A DNA stretch of 64,000 bases from Dokdonella_A sp963758365 (lineage in GTDB: Bacteria; Pseudomonadota; Gammaproteobacteria; Xanthomonadales; Rhodanobacteraceae), in contig CAVWVB010000001.1 in NCBI GenBank assembly GCA_963758365.1, forward strand, positions 3,038,001 to 3,102,000, read 5' to 3'. The position numbers were made by a program, and so were the translations under genes. Below are positions 1-8,506 of this stretch, one piece after another (position 1 is the first letter of the stretch; every line of letters begins with the position of its first letter). The notes beneath the pieces were generated by a model. It saw only the letters and a list, made by a program, of their open reading frames with translations. It did no database searches and was not told where the DNA came from.

Positions 1-2062
1 CGTCCTTCGCTTCGGCTTTGTCCGCGCCGAGGTCGATGCGCTTCCATGCCTTCTCGTCCTTGACCAGAGCGGTGCCGCCGTCGGCCGCGAGCGAAATATC
101 GTCGACACCCTCGTATACGTCCTTGTCCTTGCGGTCCTTGAATGACCAGGCCTTGAGCTTCGGCCTGAACGCGCCCTTGCGGCCGTAGTAGAACGCGTCG
201 CCGATCACGTAGTAGATCGCCTTGTCGGTCACCGCGAGCCAGCGCATGTTGTCGGGATCGATCGGCGCGCGTGCGACGCGCTCATCGATGCGGTTGAAAT
301 CGATGCGGTCGTTGATCTCGGCGGGAGTCTTGCGCTTCGCCTCCTTGCCGGATTTGCCGCCCTTGTCGGCGTCCTTGTCGTCGCCCTTGGCATTGCCGTC
401 CTCCGCGGACGCGCTGTCGTTGCGCGGCGCGAACGGATTTTCCACGCCCGGGCGCAACGCGATCGCGAAGATTCCGCTGGTCCGGTTGGTCGCATAGTTC
501 CACTCGACGCTGGATATTTGCGGCGTCCATTCGCGGTTGCCGAGATAGAAGAGGTACTTGCCGTCGGGCGAGAACGCCGGCTGCAGCGCGTCCGTATCGG
601 GCGCACCGAGCCGCTGGCTGGTCCCGCTCGCGAGGTCGCGCACATAGAGCCGGTATTGCTGGGTGTCCTTGTCGGTCAGCGTGTAGGCCAGGTAGTGGCC
701 GCCGGGCGACCACGCATAGTCGCGCAGCGAGATTCCGGGATCGTCGGCGATCACCGGTGCCGGCCCGCCGCTCGCGGCAACGATGTGCAGGCGGCTCTCG
801 CTGTCGACGAACGCGATGCGCGCGCCATCCGGCGACCAGCGCGGTGCGTACAGCCGGCCGAAGTTCGCACTGGTCAGCTGACGTGCGTCGGAGCCGTCCA
901 CGCTGCGCGACCAGATCGCTTCCTCGCCGCTCTGGTCGGACACATAGGCTACCCGGCGTCCGTCGGGCGACCACGCCGCCTCGCGCTCGTGCGCGCCTGG
1001 CGTATGCGTGAGGTCGATCGTGATGCCGTGCTCGAGCGGCGTGCTGAACACGTCGCCGCGCGCAGTGAACAGCGCGCGCTTGCCGTTGGCGCTGAGCGCG
1101 AAATCCTCGATGTGATCCTTGACGCTGATTTCCGCGGCACGCGTACGCACGAGGTCGCTCGGCACGGTGATGTCGAGCGCGAGATCCTTGTTCGCGACCG
1201 TGTCGTAGACGTGCAGCTCGCCATCGAGCTCGAACACCACGCGGCCCTTGGCGTCGCCGCTCGCCCAGCGCGCATCGGCATTCTTGTAATCGGTGAGCTG
1301 GCGGATCTCGCCACTGCCGGTGTCGTATCGGTAGAGGTTCAGGTGTTCCGTGCGGTCGGCGAGAAAATACACTGCATCGCCGATCCATACCGGGTCGCGA
1401 TCAGTGTTCGGGTCGCTCGTGATGTTCTTCGCAGATTTCGCTGCGAAATCATAGATATACAGGTCCTGGGCCCAGCCGCCCACATAGCGGTCCCAGGTGC
1501 GGAAATCGCGGTACTTGGGCGAATACACGATCTTCGATGCATCCGGCGAATAGCGACCGACGCCGGCGACCGGCATCGGCAGCGCGATCGGCAGGCCACC
1601 TGCCAGCGCGACCGTGAACAGGCGCGGATTGGATTCGTTGACCGCCTCACGCCAGGAACGGAACAGGATGCTCTTGCCGTCGGGCGTCCAGCCGTAGACC
1701 TGGTTGTCGAAGCCCCAGCGCTGCGGCAACGGGCCCTTGGCCGGATAGAACGTGAGCTGGGTCGGCTCGCCGCCGCCCGCGGGAATCACGTAGACCTGGT
1801 CGTCACCGCCGTACTCACCGGTGAACGCGATCCGGGAACAGTCCGGTGAGAATCGCGCGGACTGCTCGAGTCCCGGTCCCGCGGTCAGCCGCGCCGCGGT
1901 GCCGCCCTCGACCGACGCGGACCAGAGGTCGCCTGCATAGGTAAACACGACCTTGTCGCCGCAGATATCGGGGAAGCGCAACAACCGGGTTCCCGCGTGT
2001 GCGGAAGCGGAGAGGACGAGAGCGGAGACAATCGCGAACGGCACGACGCGGCGCAGGAACAT
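1..2062 (-). CDS. Tricorn-like S41 family peptidase (C-terminus outside window)
   Basis: About 687 N-terminal residues are visible; the frame stays open to base 1. The ATG at 2062 is followed by a signal peptide (MFLRRVVPF, ending near AHA). The rest is a series of beta-propeller blades with repeated ARFSPDCSRIAF, RWSPDGARIAF and PAFSPDGKYLF type motifs, as in the N-terminal propellers of Tricorn and bacterial periplasmic S41 peptidases. The PDZ and catalytic domains would lie beyond the edge, so peptidase activity is inferred. A Lys/Asp/Gly-rich linker (GDDKDADKGGKSGK) sits around residue 570. It lies downstream of gshA on the same strand with a gap of about 170 bases. Likely periplasmic peptide turnover. 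Confidence 0.85.
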   Translation of the reverse strand, partial: MFLRRVVPFAIVSALVLSASAHAGTRLLRFPDICGDKVVFTYAGDLWSASVEGGTAARLTAGPGLEQSARFSPDCSRIAFTGEYGGDDQVYVIPAGGGEPTQLTFYPAKGPLPQRWGFDNQVYGWTPDGKSILFRSWREAVNESNPRLFTVALAGGLPIALPMPVAGVGRYSPDASKIVYSPKYRDFRTWDRYVGGWAQDLYIYDFAAKSAKNITSDPNTDRDPVWIGDAVYFLADRTEHLNLYRYDTGSGEIRQLTDYKNADARWASGDAKGRVVFELDGELHVYDTVANKDLALDITVPSDLVRTRAAEISVKDHIEDFALSANGKRALFTARGDVFSTPLEHGITIDLTHTPGAHEREAAWSPDGRRVAYVSDQSGEEAIWSRSVDGSDARQLTSANFGRLYAPRWSPDGARIAFVDSESRLHIVAASGGPAPVIADDPGISLRDYAWSPGGHYLAYTLTDKDTQQYRLYVRDLASGTSQRLGAPDTDALQPAFSPDGKYLFYLGNREWTPQISSVEWNYATNRTSGIFAIALRPGVENPFAPRNDSASAEDGNAKGDDKDADKGGKSGKEAKRKTPAEINDRIDFNRIDERVARAPIDPDNMRWLAVTDKAIYYVIGDAFYYGRKGAFRPKLKAWSFKDRKDKDVYEGVDDISLAADGGTALVKDEKAWKRIDLGADKAEAKD

Positions 2063-2232
2063 GGAGCGCTCCTCGGCAAGGGGACGAATCCGCACTTGTC
2101 GCACATCCGCGCCGTGCCTGCGTGCGCCGGAAGTCATCCCCGCCTGCAGTGGCGTGCGCCATCGGGTGCGATCGGCGCGTCCTGCACCGCGCGCGCGGAC
2201 CCGGCCCGCCATCCGACCGCCGGGCGGCCGCT

Positions 2233-3597
2233 TCAGTACGCGAATTCGCGGAACACCCGGTCGATATCGCCGTTCCACGCTCCGTGAAAGAGCTCGAGCT
2301 TGCGTTCGGCCGGCGTCTGATCCGCATCGACGATCTGCGCGAGCGCATCGAGAAAGATGCGCTCGTCGGCGCCCGCGGGCGTCATGCGCGCGCGCCGTTG
2401 CAGGCCGTGCGCGGCGATCCGCAGTGCCTCGGTCGCGAGATCGCGCAGCGCGCCGCCGCGGAACGCGAGTTTGAGCGCATGGCGCGGCACGCCGTCACGC
2501 AACGCGTGGCGCTCTTCGCGCGTGAAGTCCTTGACCAGATCCCAGGCCGCGTCGAGCGCGTCCTCGTCATAGAGCAGTCCGACCCAGAATGCGGGCAACG
2601 CGCACAGGCGATTCCACGGCCCTCCGTCGGCACCGCGCATCTCGAGATATTTCTTCAGGCGCACTTCGGGGAACGCGGTGGTCAGGTGATCGGCCCAGTC
2701 ACGCAGGGTCGGCTTCGCACCCGGCAGCTCGGCGAGCTCGCCCGCGAGGAAACGCCGGAACGAGCGACCGGCGAGGTCGACGTAGTGGCCGTCGCGGTAA
2801 CTGAAGTACATCGGCACGTCGAGCAGGTAGTCGACATAGCGCTCATAGCCGAAGCCGTCCTCGAACACGAAGTCGAGCATGCCGGTGCGGTGCGGATCGG
2901 TGTCGGTCCAGATGTGCGAGCGATAGCTCTGGTAACCGTTGGGCTTGCCCTCGGTGAACGGGGAGTCGGCGAACAGCGCGGTCGCGAGCGGCTGCAGCGC
3001 GAGGCCGACGCGGAATTTCTTCACCATGTCCGCCTCGTCGGCATAGTCGAGATTGACCTGCACCGTGCAGGTGCGCGTCATCATGTCGAGACCGAGCGAC
3101 CCGACCTTCGGCATGTAGTCGCGCATGATCCGGTAGCGGCCTTTGGGCATCCATGGCATGTCCTCGCGGCGCCATTTCGGCTGGAATCCCATGCCGAGGA
3201 AGCCGAGTCCGATCGCATCGGCGACTTCCTTGACTTCCTTGAGGTGCAGGGCGACTTCGGAACAGGTCTCGTGGATCGTCTCGAGCGGCGCTCCCGAGAG
3301 TTCGAGCTGGCCGGCGGGTTCGAGCGTGATCGACGCCTGGTTCTTCGCGAGCGCGATCAGTTTGCCGCCTTCCGGCATGGGTTCCCAACCGAACCGCGTC
3401 ATGCCCTCGAGCAATGCGCCGATGCCCTGTGGACCCTCCCAGGTCGGCGGACGCAGGTCATCGAGGTGGAAGCCGAACTTCTCGTGCTCGGTCCCGATCC
3501 GCCACGCAGCCCGCGGCTTTGCGCCGGACGCAAGATAGTCGACCAGTTCGGCGCGATCGGTGATCGGTGTTTCGGTGACGATGGACGGTCCCGACAC
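2233..3597 (-). CDS. gshA: Glutamate-cysteine ligase, plant/proteobacterial type (GCS2 family)
   Basis: 454 aa. Catalyses ATP-dependent joining of glutamate and cysteine, the first step of glutathione synthesis in the cytoplasm. The N-terminal RIGTEHEKFGF motif and the later TCTVQVNLDY and MYFSYRDGHYVDLAG blocks are typical of the plant-type family, which is used by xanthomonads and alphaproteobacteria and is distinct from E. coli GshA. The start is GTG at 3597, chosen because a near-perfect Shine-Dalgarno (AAGGAGG) lies 7 bases upstream. Length fits the family. The same window has a glutathione peroxidase (34855-35334). Confidence 0.93.
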   Translation of the reverse strand: MSGPSIVTETPITDRAELVDYLASGAKPRAAWRIGTEHEKFGFHLDDLRPPTWEGPQGIGALLEGMTRFGWEPMPEGGKLIALAKNQASITLEPAGQLELSGAPLETIHETCSEVALHLKEVKEVADAIGLGFLGMGFQPKWRREDMPWMPKGRYRIMRDYMPKVGSLGLDMMTRTCTVQVNLDYADEADMVKKFRVGLALQPLATALFADSPFTEGKPNGYQSYRSHIWTDTDPHRTGMLDFVFEDGFGYERYVDYLLDVPMYFSYRDGHYVDLAGRSFRRFLAGELAELPGAKPTLRDWADHLTTAFPEVRLKKYLEMRGADGGPWNRLCALPAFWVGLLYDEDALDAAWDLVKDFTREERHALRDGVPRHALKLAFRGGALRDLATEALRIAAHGLQRRARMTPAGADERIFLDALAQIVDADQTPAERKLELFHGAWNGDIDRVFREFAY

Positions 3598-3721
3598 GGT
3601 GCAGCCTCCTTGGGTGAGGCTGAACTATGGGGGTCGGCCGCGGCGCTTGAAAGGGAGGCGCGAGAATTTCGCGCCGCCGCCCGGGCGCGGTCCTGCGCTG
3701 GTGCGCCCCGGCGCGAGGCAG

Positions 3722-4205
3722 TCAGGGTGCCTGCGGCAGCTCGAACCCATCCGCGAAAATCGTGTCGCTGACCGGCGCTGCGATCGACACATTGTCGTAG
3801 TAGACCGGCGACGCGCCGTTCGCGAACAGGTCGATGGAGCCGATGTTGAGCGTTCCCGGCGTGGACCGGGCCGGAAATTGCCGGGTTCACGATCCCGAGT
3901 ACAGCTCCTGTCCGTCGTAGTAGAACGTCTGCATGTCGGCGTCGAGGTCCACGACCAGTTTCAGCTCGACCCACTGCCCGGCGATGTACGAGAGCGTTCC
4001 CGGATCGGCCGCGGCGGCCTCGTTCTCGACGTTGCGCGTGGCGCTGTCGAATGCGACCTGGGTGGACCAGCTCAGGTTCTGCAGTGCATCGTTGTAGACA
4101 TTCTCGATGATGAAGTAGGTGCGTCCCGCGAAATCGTCGGGAATGTACTGCTGCGCGGTCACCACCCAGACCCGCGAGGTGTAGCCGCTGAACGCCGGCA
4201 GCGGT
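3722..4205 (-). pseudogene. Remnant of a secreted protein with C-terminal DTIFxDGFE tag
   Basis: One minus-strand frame carries a coherent C-terminal fragment from about 4205 (PAFSGYTSRVWVV) to the stop at 3722. It is interrupted by an in-frame TGA at 3887-3889, directly after DGQELYSGS. Sequence continues in the same frame with TLNIGSIDLFANG and VYYDNVSI and ends SDTIFADGFELPQAP. The context GSW-T suggests a Trp TGG changed to TGA. There is no start or signal peptide: the fragment begins right after the engB stop. It looks like the C-terminal lectin-like or jelly-roll part of an exported protein. A base-calling error at 3887 is possible, but the missing 5' part argues for real decay. The end tag matches that of the protein at 27964-30390. 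Confidence 0.7.
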
Positions 4206-4850
4206 TCAACCCGCGCGCGGGCGCGCGCCACCGGTGGAAACAGGCGCCGGGCGGTCGAACAGCCATCGCGCGAGCAGTGCACGCGCCTCGTCGAGGCCGG
4301 TTTTCGCGAGCGACGAAAACAGTTGCGCGGTCCCGTTCGGAAACTCGTCGGCGAGGGTCTTGCGCACCATGATCAGGGTGCGCGCGCCTTCGCTGCGCGA
4401 CAGCTTGTCGGCCTTGGTCAGCAGACAGTGGCAGCGCCGGCCGCTGGCGGCACCGAACGCGAGCATGTCGCGGTCGAAGTCCCTGAGCGGATGGCGCGAG
4501 TCCATGACCAGAACCAGCCCCTTGAGCGAGGCACGCGTACGCAGGTAGGTATCGAGGACGCCCCGCCAGTGCACGCGCATCGCCTCGGGCACCTTCGCGT
4601 AGCCGTAGCCGGGAAGATCGATGAAACGCACGTCCTCGCCAACCGGGAAGACATTGAGCATCTGCGTGCGGCCCGGCGTCTTCGAGGTGCGCGCGAGTCC
4701 GTGCTGGTCGCAGATCGCATTGAGCGCGCTGGATTTTCCCGCGTTCGAGCGGCCCGCGAACGCGACCTCGGCGCCGCGGTCCGCAGGCAGCTGATCGAGA
4801 CGGTTCGCGCTGGTCAGGAAATGCGCCTGGCGAAACGGATTGGCGGGCAT
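4206..4850 (-). CDS. engB: Ribosome biogenesis GTP-binding protein EngB (YihA/YsxC)
   Basis: 214 aa, cytoplasmic TRAFAC GTPase needed for large-subunit assembly. All G motifs are visible: G1 GRSNAGKSS, G3 DLPGYG, G4 TKAD, G5 SSLAKTG. Length is normal (about 200-210). It is divergent from the cytochrome c4 gene at 4993, an arrangement I recall as common in Gammaproteobacteria. The 142-base gap should hold both promoters, but I see no clear hexamers there. Confidence 0.95.
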   Translation of the reverse strand: MPANPFRQAHFLTSANRLDQLPADRGAEVAFAGRSNAGKSSALNAICDQHGLARTSKTPGRTQMLNVFPVGEDVRFIDLPGYGYAKVPEAMRVHWRGVLDTYLRTRASLKGLVLVMDSRHPLRDFDRDMLAFGAASGRRCHCLLTKADKLSRSEGARTLIMVRKTLADEFPNGTAQLFSSLAKTGLDEARALLARWLFDRPAPVSTGGARPRAG

Positions 4851-4992
4851 GATCGGCGGCTGCGCAGGATGGCGTGGTTTGACCGCCTTCGGAGTCGCAG
4901 GGATAATTCCGCGGTTGTCCTCCGGCGCTGGTTTGCCGCGAACCGGGGCAACGGCATCGCGGTGGGTCCCCTCGGGTTGGCGGAGTGAGTGT

Positions 4993-5739
4993 ATGAGCTT
5001 TCGGCGCGTCGTTGGTCAGATCCTGCCCCTGCTCGCGGCCTGTGCCGCGGGCATTGCCCAGGCGCAGGCACCGTCGCCGGGCGCGGAGACCACGACATCG
5101 ACTCCTGCCGCGACGCCCGAGACCGCGAACACTGCCCAACATGCGGACGGCATCGTGCTCGGTGATGCAAAGGCGGGCGCGACCAAGGCGGCGGTCTGCG
5201 GTGCCTGTCACGGCATGGACGGCAACCCGACGGACAAGCAGTACCCCAAGCTTGCGGGTCAGAACGAAGCCTACATCGCGCGCCAGATCACGCTGTTCCA
5301 GACCCAGAAGCGCGCGAACCCGATCATGATGGGATTCGCGGCAACCCTTTCGCAGCAGGACATGCACGACATCGGCGCCTATTTCGCGGGCAAGTCGTCG
5401 CTCTCCGGCGTCGCCGACGACGCGCTCGTGGCGCGCGGCCAGGCGCTGTACCGCGGCGGTGACGCGACGCTCGGCGTACCCGCATGCATGGCCTGCCACG
5501 GCCCGGACGGACACGGCATGGCCGGCAGCGGTTTCCCGCAACTCGCCGGCCAATGGACCGACTACGTTGCCGCGAAGCTCACCGACTGGAAGAACGGCAC
5601 GACCTGGGGTGACGACGCGGACGCGAAGATCATGCCTGCGATCGCGAAGAAGCTTGACGCCAAGGACATCAGCGCGGTCGCGTCCTATGTCGAAGGGCTG
5701 CACGCCGCCGACGCGGGAACCCCTGCTGCCACCCGGTGA
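4993..5739 (+). CDS. Diheme cytochrome c4-type protein
   Basis: 248 aa. Sec signal peptide (MSFRRVVGQI to AQA), then two c-type heme domains: C69-G-A-C72-H73 and C165-M-A-C168-H169. Each is followed by KLAGQ or QLAGQ and by a distal Met (IMMGFA; IMPAIA) as in cytochrome c4. Periplasmic or membrane-attached electron carrier, likely feeding electrons to the aa3 oxidase encoded at 37-46 kb. The start at 4993 has GGAG 7 bases upstream. A linker rich in Thr/Ala/Pro separates the signal peptide from the first heme domain. Two DsbA-like genes follow on the same strand. Confidence 0.92.
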   Translation: MSFRRVVGQILPLLAACAAGIAQAQAPSPGAETTTSTPAATPETANTAQHADGIVLGDAKAGATKAAVCGACHGMDGNPTDKQYPKLAGQNEAYIARQITLFQTQKRANPIMMGFAATLSQQDMHDIGAYFAGKSSLSGVADDALVARGQALYRGGDATLGVPACMACHGPDGHGMAGSGFPQLAGQWTDYVAAKLTDWKNGTTWGDDADAKIMPAIAKKLDAKDISAVASYVEGLHAADAGTPAATR

Positions 5740-5854
5740 TCCAAGCGGCGCGGCGGTTGCGACCGCGTTCAGTGGCGATTGCCGAGACTCGTCGCCCCAG
5801 CACGCATGATTGCCGGCGTGCACACCCACCGCATACGCCAACCGGAGAGAGTCG

Positions 5855-6529
5855 ATGAAGCGCGTTTCCGCCCTGTTGTTCGGACTCACGTTCGCTGTCC
5901 TCGGGCACGCCGCGGACACCACATTCGAGGCCGGCAAGAACTGGTTTCCGGTAGAGCCGGTGCAGCCGACCAGCACGGGCGACAAGATCGAGGTCGTCGA
6001 GGTGTTTTCGTATGCGTGCCCGGCCTGCAACATGTTCGAGCCGACCATGCGCAAGCTCAAGGCCGCGCTGCCGTCGGATGCCGAACTCGTCTATCTGCCC
6101 GCATCTTTCCGGCCCGACGAGGACTGGCCGACGTTCCAGCGCGCGTTCTATGCCGCGCAGGCGCTCGGCATCCTGGACAAGACCCACGAAGCGACGTTCG
6201 ATGCGGTCTGGAAGGACGACGGAGCGCTGCGCATCAGCGATGCGACGACGCATCGACCGGTCCAGCCGTTGCCGTCGATCGAGGACATCGCCAACGTATA
6301 TTCGAAGTTCGGCGTGAAGTCGGCCGATGTGGTCGGCACCGCCAACTCGTTCGCGGTCAATACGCGAATGAAACGCGCCGATGCGCAGCTCAAGGCCTAT
6401 GGTGTCGACTCGACACCGACCCTCGTCGTCAACGGCAAGTACCGCCTGACCGCGCAATCGGCCGGCGGCATCGACCAGGTAGTGCCGCTGGTGCTGTTCC
6501 TGATCGACAAGGAACGCGCCGCCAAGTAG
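5855..6529 (+). CDS. Periplasmic thiol:disulfide interchange protein, DsbA family (CPAC)
   Basis: 224 aa. Signal peptide MKRVSALLFG...GHA, then a thioredoxin fold with the active site C55-P-A-C58 (FSYACPACNMFEP) and a cis-proline loop STPTLVV. DsbA-family proteins oxidise cysteines of exported proteins; the CPAC dipeptide differs from the usual CPHC and should shift redox potential. The start ATG at 5855 has GGAGAG upstream. It is followed 73 bases later by a CPHC paralogue sharing the same N-terminal context (EAGKNWFPV versus EAGKNYFLI), indicating a tandem duplication. I do not assign dsbA to one rather than the other. Confidence 0.9.
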   Translation: MKRVSALLFGLTFAVLGHAADTTFEAGKNWFPVEPVQPTSTGDKIEVVEVFSYACPACNMFEPTMRKLKAALPSDAELVYLPASFRPDEDWPTFQRAFYAAQALGILDKTHEATFDAVWKDDGALRISDATTHRPVQPLPSIEDIANVYSKFGVKSADVVGTANSFAVNTRMKRADAQLKAYGVDSTPTLVVNGKYRLTAQSAGGIDQVVPLVLFLIDKERAAK

Positions 6530-6602
6530 GCGCCGACAAGCGCCGCGCGACGATGCCAGCGCGTTCCGACTCCGTGATCCGTCCGACAAGGAATCCAAGC
6601 TC

Positions 6603-7262
6603 ATGTTGAACCATCTAGGCATCATGCTCGCTGGCCTGCTGGCCGTTTCCTCCGCGCAGGCGGCCGATGCTGCAGCGAACGCGAAGAACGACTGGGAGGC
6701 CGGCAAGAACTACTTCCTGATCGATCCGCCGCAAGCGACCGCGAGCGGGAGCAAGGTCGAGGTGCTCGAGGTGTTCTCGTACGCGTGTCCACACTGCGCG
6801 CATTTCCAGCCTTACGCGGAACAGCTCAAGCAGTCGCTACCCGCGTATGCGGTGTACGACTACATGCCCGCGATCTTCAACGCCCAGTGGGAACCGTTTG
6901 CGCGCGCGTATTACACCGCGCAGTCGCTTGGCGTACTCGACGCGACACACCAGGCACTCTTCGATGCGCTGCATCGTGATCACGTGCCGTTGCGAACGAT
7001 CGAAGACCTGGCCACGTTCTACGCCGAGCATGGCGTTGATCGCGCCAAGTTCCTCGCCGCGTCCAATTCCTTCGAGGTCGAAAGCAAGCTGTCGCGAGCG
7101 CGCGAGATCGTCAAGAACGACGGCGTCGACGGCACGCCGACCATCGTGGTCGACGGCAAGTATCGCGTGACCGGCGCATCCGCGGGAGGCTATCCGCAAC
7201 TGATCGAGCTGGTCGACTGGCTGGTCAAGAAGGAACACGCGTCCGCAGCAAGGGCCAAATAG
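6603..7262 (+). CDS. dsbA: Thiol:disulfide interchange protein DsbA (CPHC)
   Basis: 219 aa. Signal peptide MLNHLGIMLAGLL...SAQA, active site C62-P-H-C65 in FSYACPHCAHF, and cis-proline loop GTPTIVV. It oxidises cysteine pairs in periplasmic proteins and would be reoxidised by DsbB, which is not in the window. Purine-rich AAGGAA upstream of the ATG at 6603. Of the tandem pair this one keeps the canonical CPHC, so it is the better candidate for the main oxidant. The Lys-rich C-terminus (VKKEHASAARAK) is similar in both copies. Confidence 0.92.
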   Translation: MLNHLGIMLAGLLAVSSAQAADAAANAKNDWEAGKNYFLIDPPQATASGSKVEVLEVFSYACPHCAHFQPYAEQLKQSLPAYAVYDYMPAIFNAQWEPFARAYYTAQSLGVLDATHQALFDALHRDHVPLRTIEDLATFYAEHGVDRAKFLAASNSFEVESKLSRAREIVKNDGVDGTPTIVVDGKYRVTGASAGGYPQLIELVDWLVKKEHASAARAK

Positions 7263-7461
7263 CTCGCGCCGCGCGTGAAGGCCAGGCGAACGACGTGCGG
7301 CTTGCCCGACGCGCAGTGCGACCGGCCGCGCCGCGCGGTCGGGGCAACGGCCGCAATCCCGCGCACGACGATAGGGGCGCCAGCGCTGGAATCGCCGCCT
7401 TGCAGGTCATGACCGAAGACGCTTGCCGCGATCGTGCCGGCTGGCTAGCCTCGATCCCCTC

Positions 7462-8256
7462 ATGACCGTGCCCATCGCATCCAGCGAATCCGGCAACGGA
7501 ACGCGCAGCCTGCAACTGCTCAGTTGCAATATCCTCGCCGGCGGCAGCGTACGCCGCTACCGCGACTACGTGACCCATAGCTGGAAACACGTGCTGCCCC
7601 ACGGCAAGCGTGCGAACCTGGACGATCTCGCGCGCGTGATCGGTGAGTTCGACCTGGTCGGCCTGCAGGAAGCGGACGCCGGAAGCTTGCGCTCGGGATT
7701 TCTCAATCAGACCCAGTACCTGGCCGAGGTCGCCGAGTTTCCGTACTGGACACACCAGCCGAATCGGCGGGTTTCGCGTCTGGCCACTTCGAGCAATGGC
7801 CTGCTCGCGCGCTGGCAGCCCGACGAGGTGCTCGACTATCCGCTGCCCGGACGGATTCCCGGTCGCGGCGCGCTCTGGACGCGCTTCGGAAACGGCGCGG
7901 ACGCCCTGATCGTGGTGATAGCGCACCTCTCGCTCGGCCAGGTCGCACGCGCGCGCCAGCTCGCGTTCCTCGCCGAACTCATCGGACAGCATCCCAACAC
8001 CGTGCTCATGGGCGATCTCAATACGCCGGCCGGAGGCCGCGAGCTCGATCAGCTCTATGCACAGACCTCGCTGGTGCGCGCGGAGGACTCGCCCGCGACT
8101 TTCCCGAGCTGGCGACCGACCCGCGCGATCGATCACATCCTCGTTTCCGGAACGATCACGGTGGAGCGACGCTGGGCCCTGCCGCATCCGGTTTCCGACC
8201 ATCTGCCGATCGCGGCGCGCATACGCCTGCCGGACGTGCTGGCCAGACGACTCTGA
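7462..8256 (+). CDS. Endonuclease/exonuclease/phosphatase family protein
   Basis: 264 aa from the ATG at 7462; an upstream in-frame TTG at 7423 is possible. EEP-fold signatures occur in order: LLSCNIL near the N-terminus, GLQEAD (metal-binding Glu), AHLSLG, GDLNTP, and C-terminal IDHILVS and SDHLPI (catalytic Asp/His). These metal-dependent hydrolases cleave phosphodiesters in nucleic acids, lipids or signalling molecules; the substrate cannot be told from sequence. No signal peptide is seen. It lies downstream of the dsbA pair with about 200 bases between, and I see no clear functional tie. Confidence 0.85.
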   Translation: MTVPIASSESGNGTRSLQLLSCNILAGGSVRRYRDYVTHSWKHVLPHGKRANLDDLARVIGEFDLVGLQEADAGSLRSGFLNQTQYLAEVAEFPYWTHQPNRRVSRLATSSNGLLARWQPDEVLDYPLPGRIPGRGALWTRFGNGADALIVVIAHLSLGQVARARQLAFLAELIGQHPNTVLMGDLNTPAGGRELDQLYAQTSLVRAEDSPATFPSWRPTRAIDHILVSGTITVERRWALPHPVSDHLPIAARIRLPDVLARRL

Positions 8257-8315
8257 GCCCGGCGACCGGGTCGGCTCGGAATTCCGTGGCTCGGATACTG
8301 CCACCACGCCACCGG

Positions 8316-8347
8316 AAAAAAAGAAGGGTCGCGCTCGGCGACCCTTC
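8316..8347 (-). terminator. Rho-independent terminator of the TonB-dependent receptor gene
   Basis: A 10-bp perfect stem (GAAGGGTCGC / GCGACCCTTC) with a 5-base loop, followed on the minus strand by seven T residues. It lies about 160 bases beyond the stop of the receptor gene at 8507. The rest of 8257-8506 shows no convincing gene. Confidence 0.85.
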
Positions 8348-8506
8348 TCCCCCTCTCCCAAGCGGTTGCTGCGGTTTCAGTGTATCCGCGCGCTATGCCG
8401 GGATGCACGCGAAACCAGTACCCGCGCCGCATCTGGCGGAGACGAGTCCGGCCTGGACCGGACTCGTCGGGTTCGCGAAGATCCGGAGCGCTCGGATCGG
8501 TACCGG

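Noticed and set aside
3887..3889. Selenocysteine codon
   Set aside because: The TGA is in a truncated lectin-like fragment with no SECIS-like hairpin and no redox motif; Trp is the expected residue.
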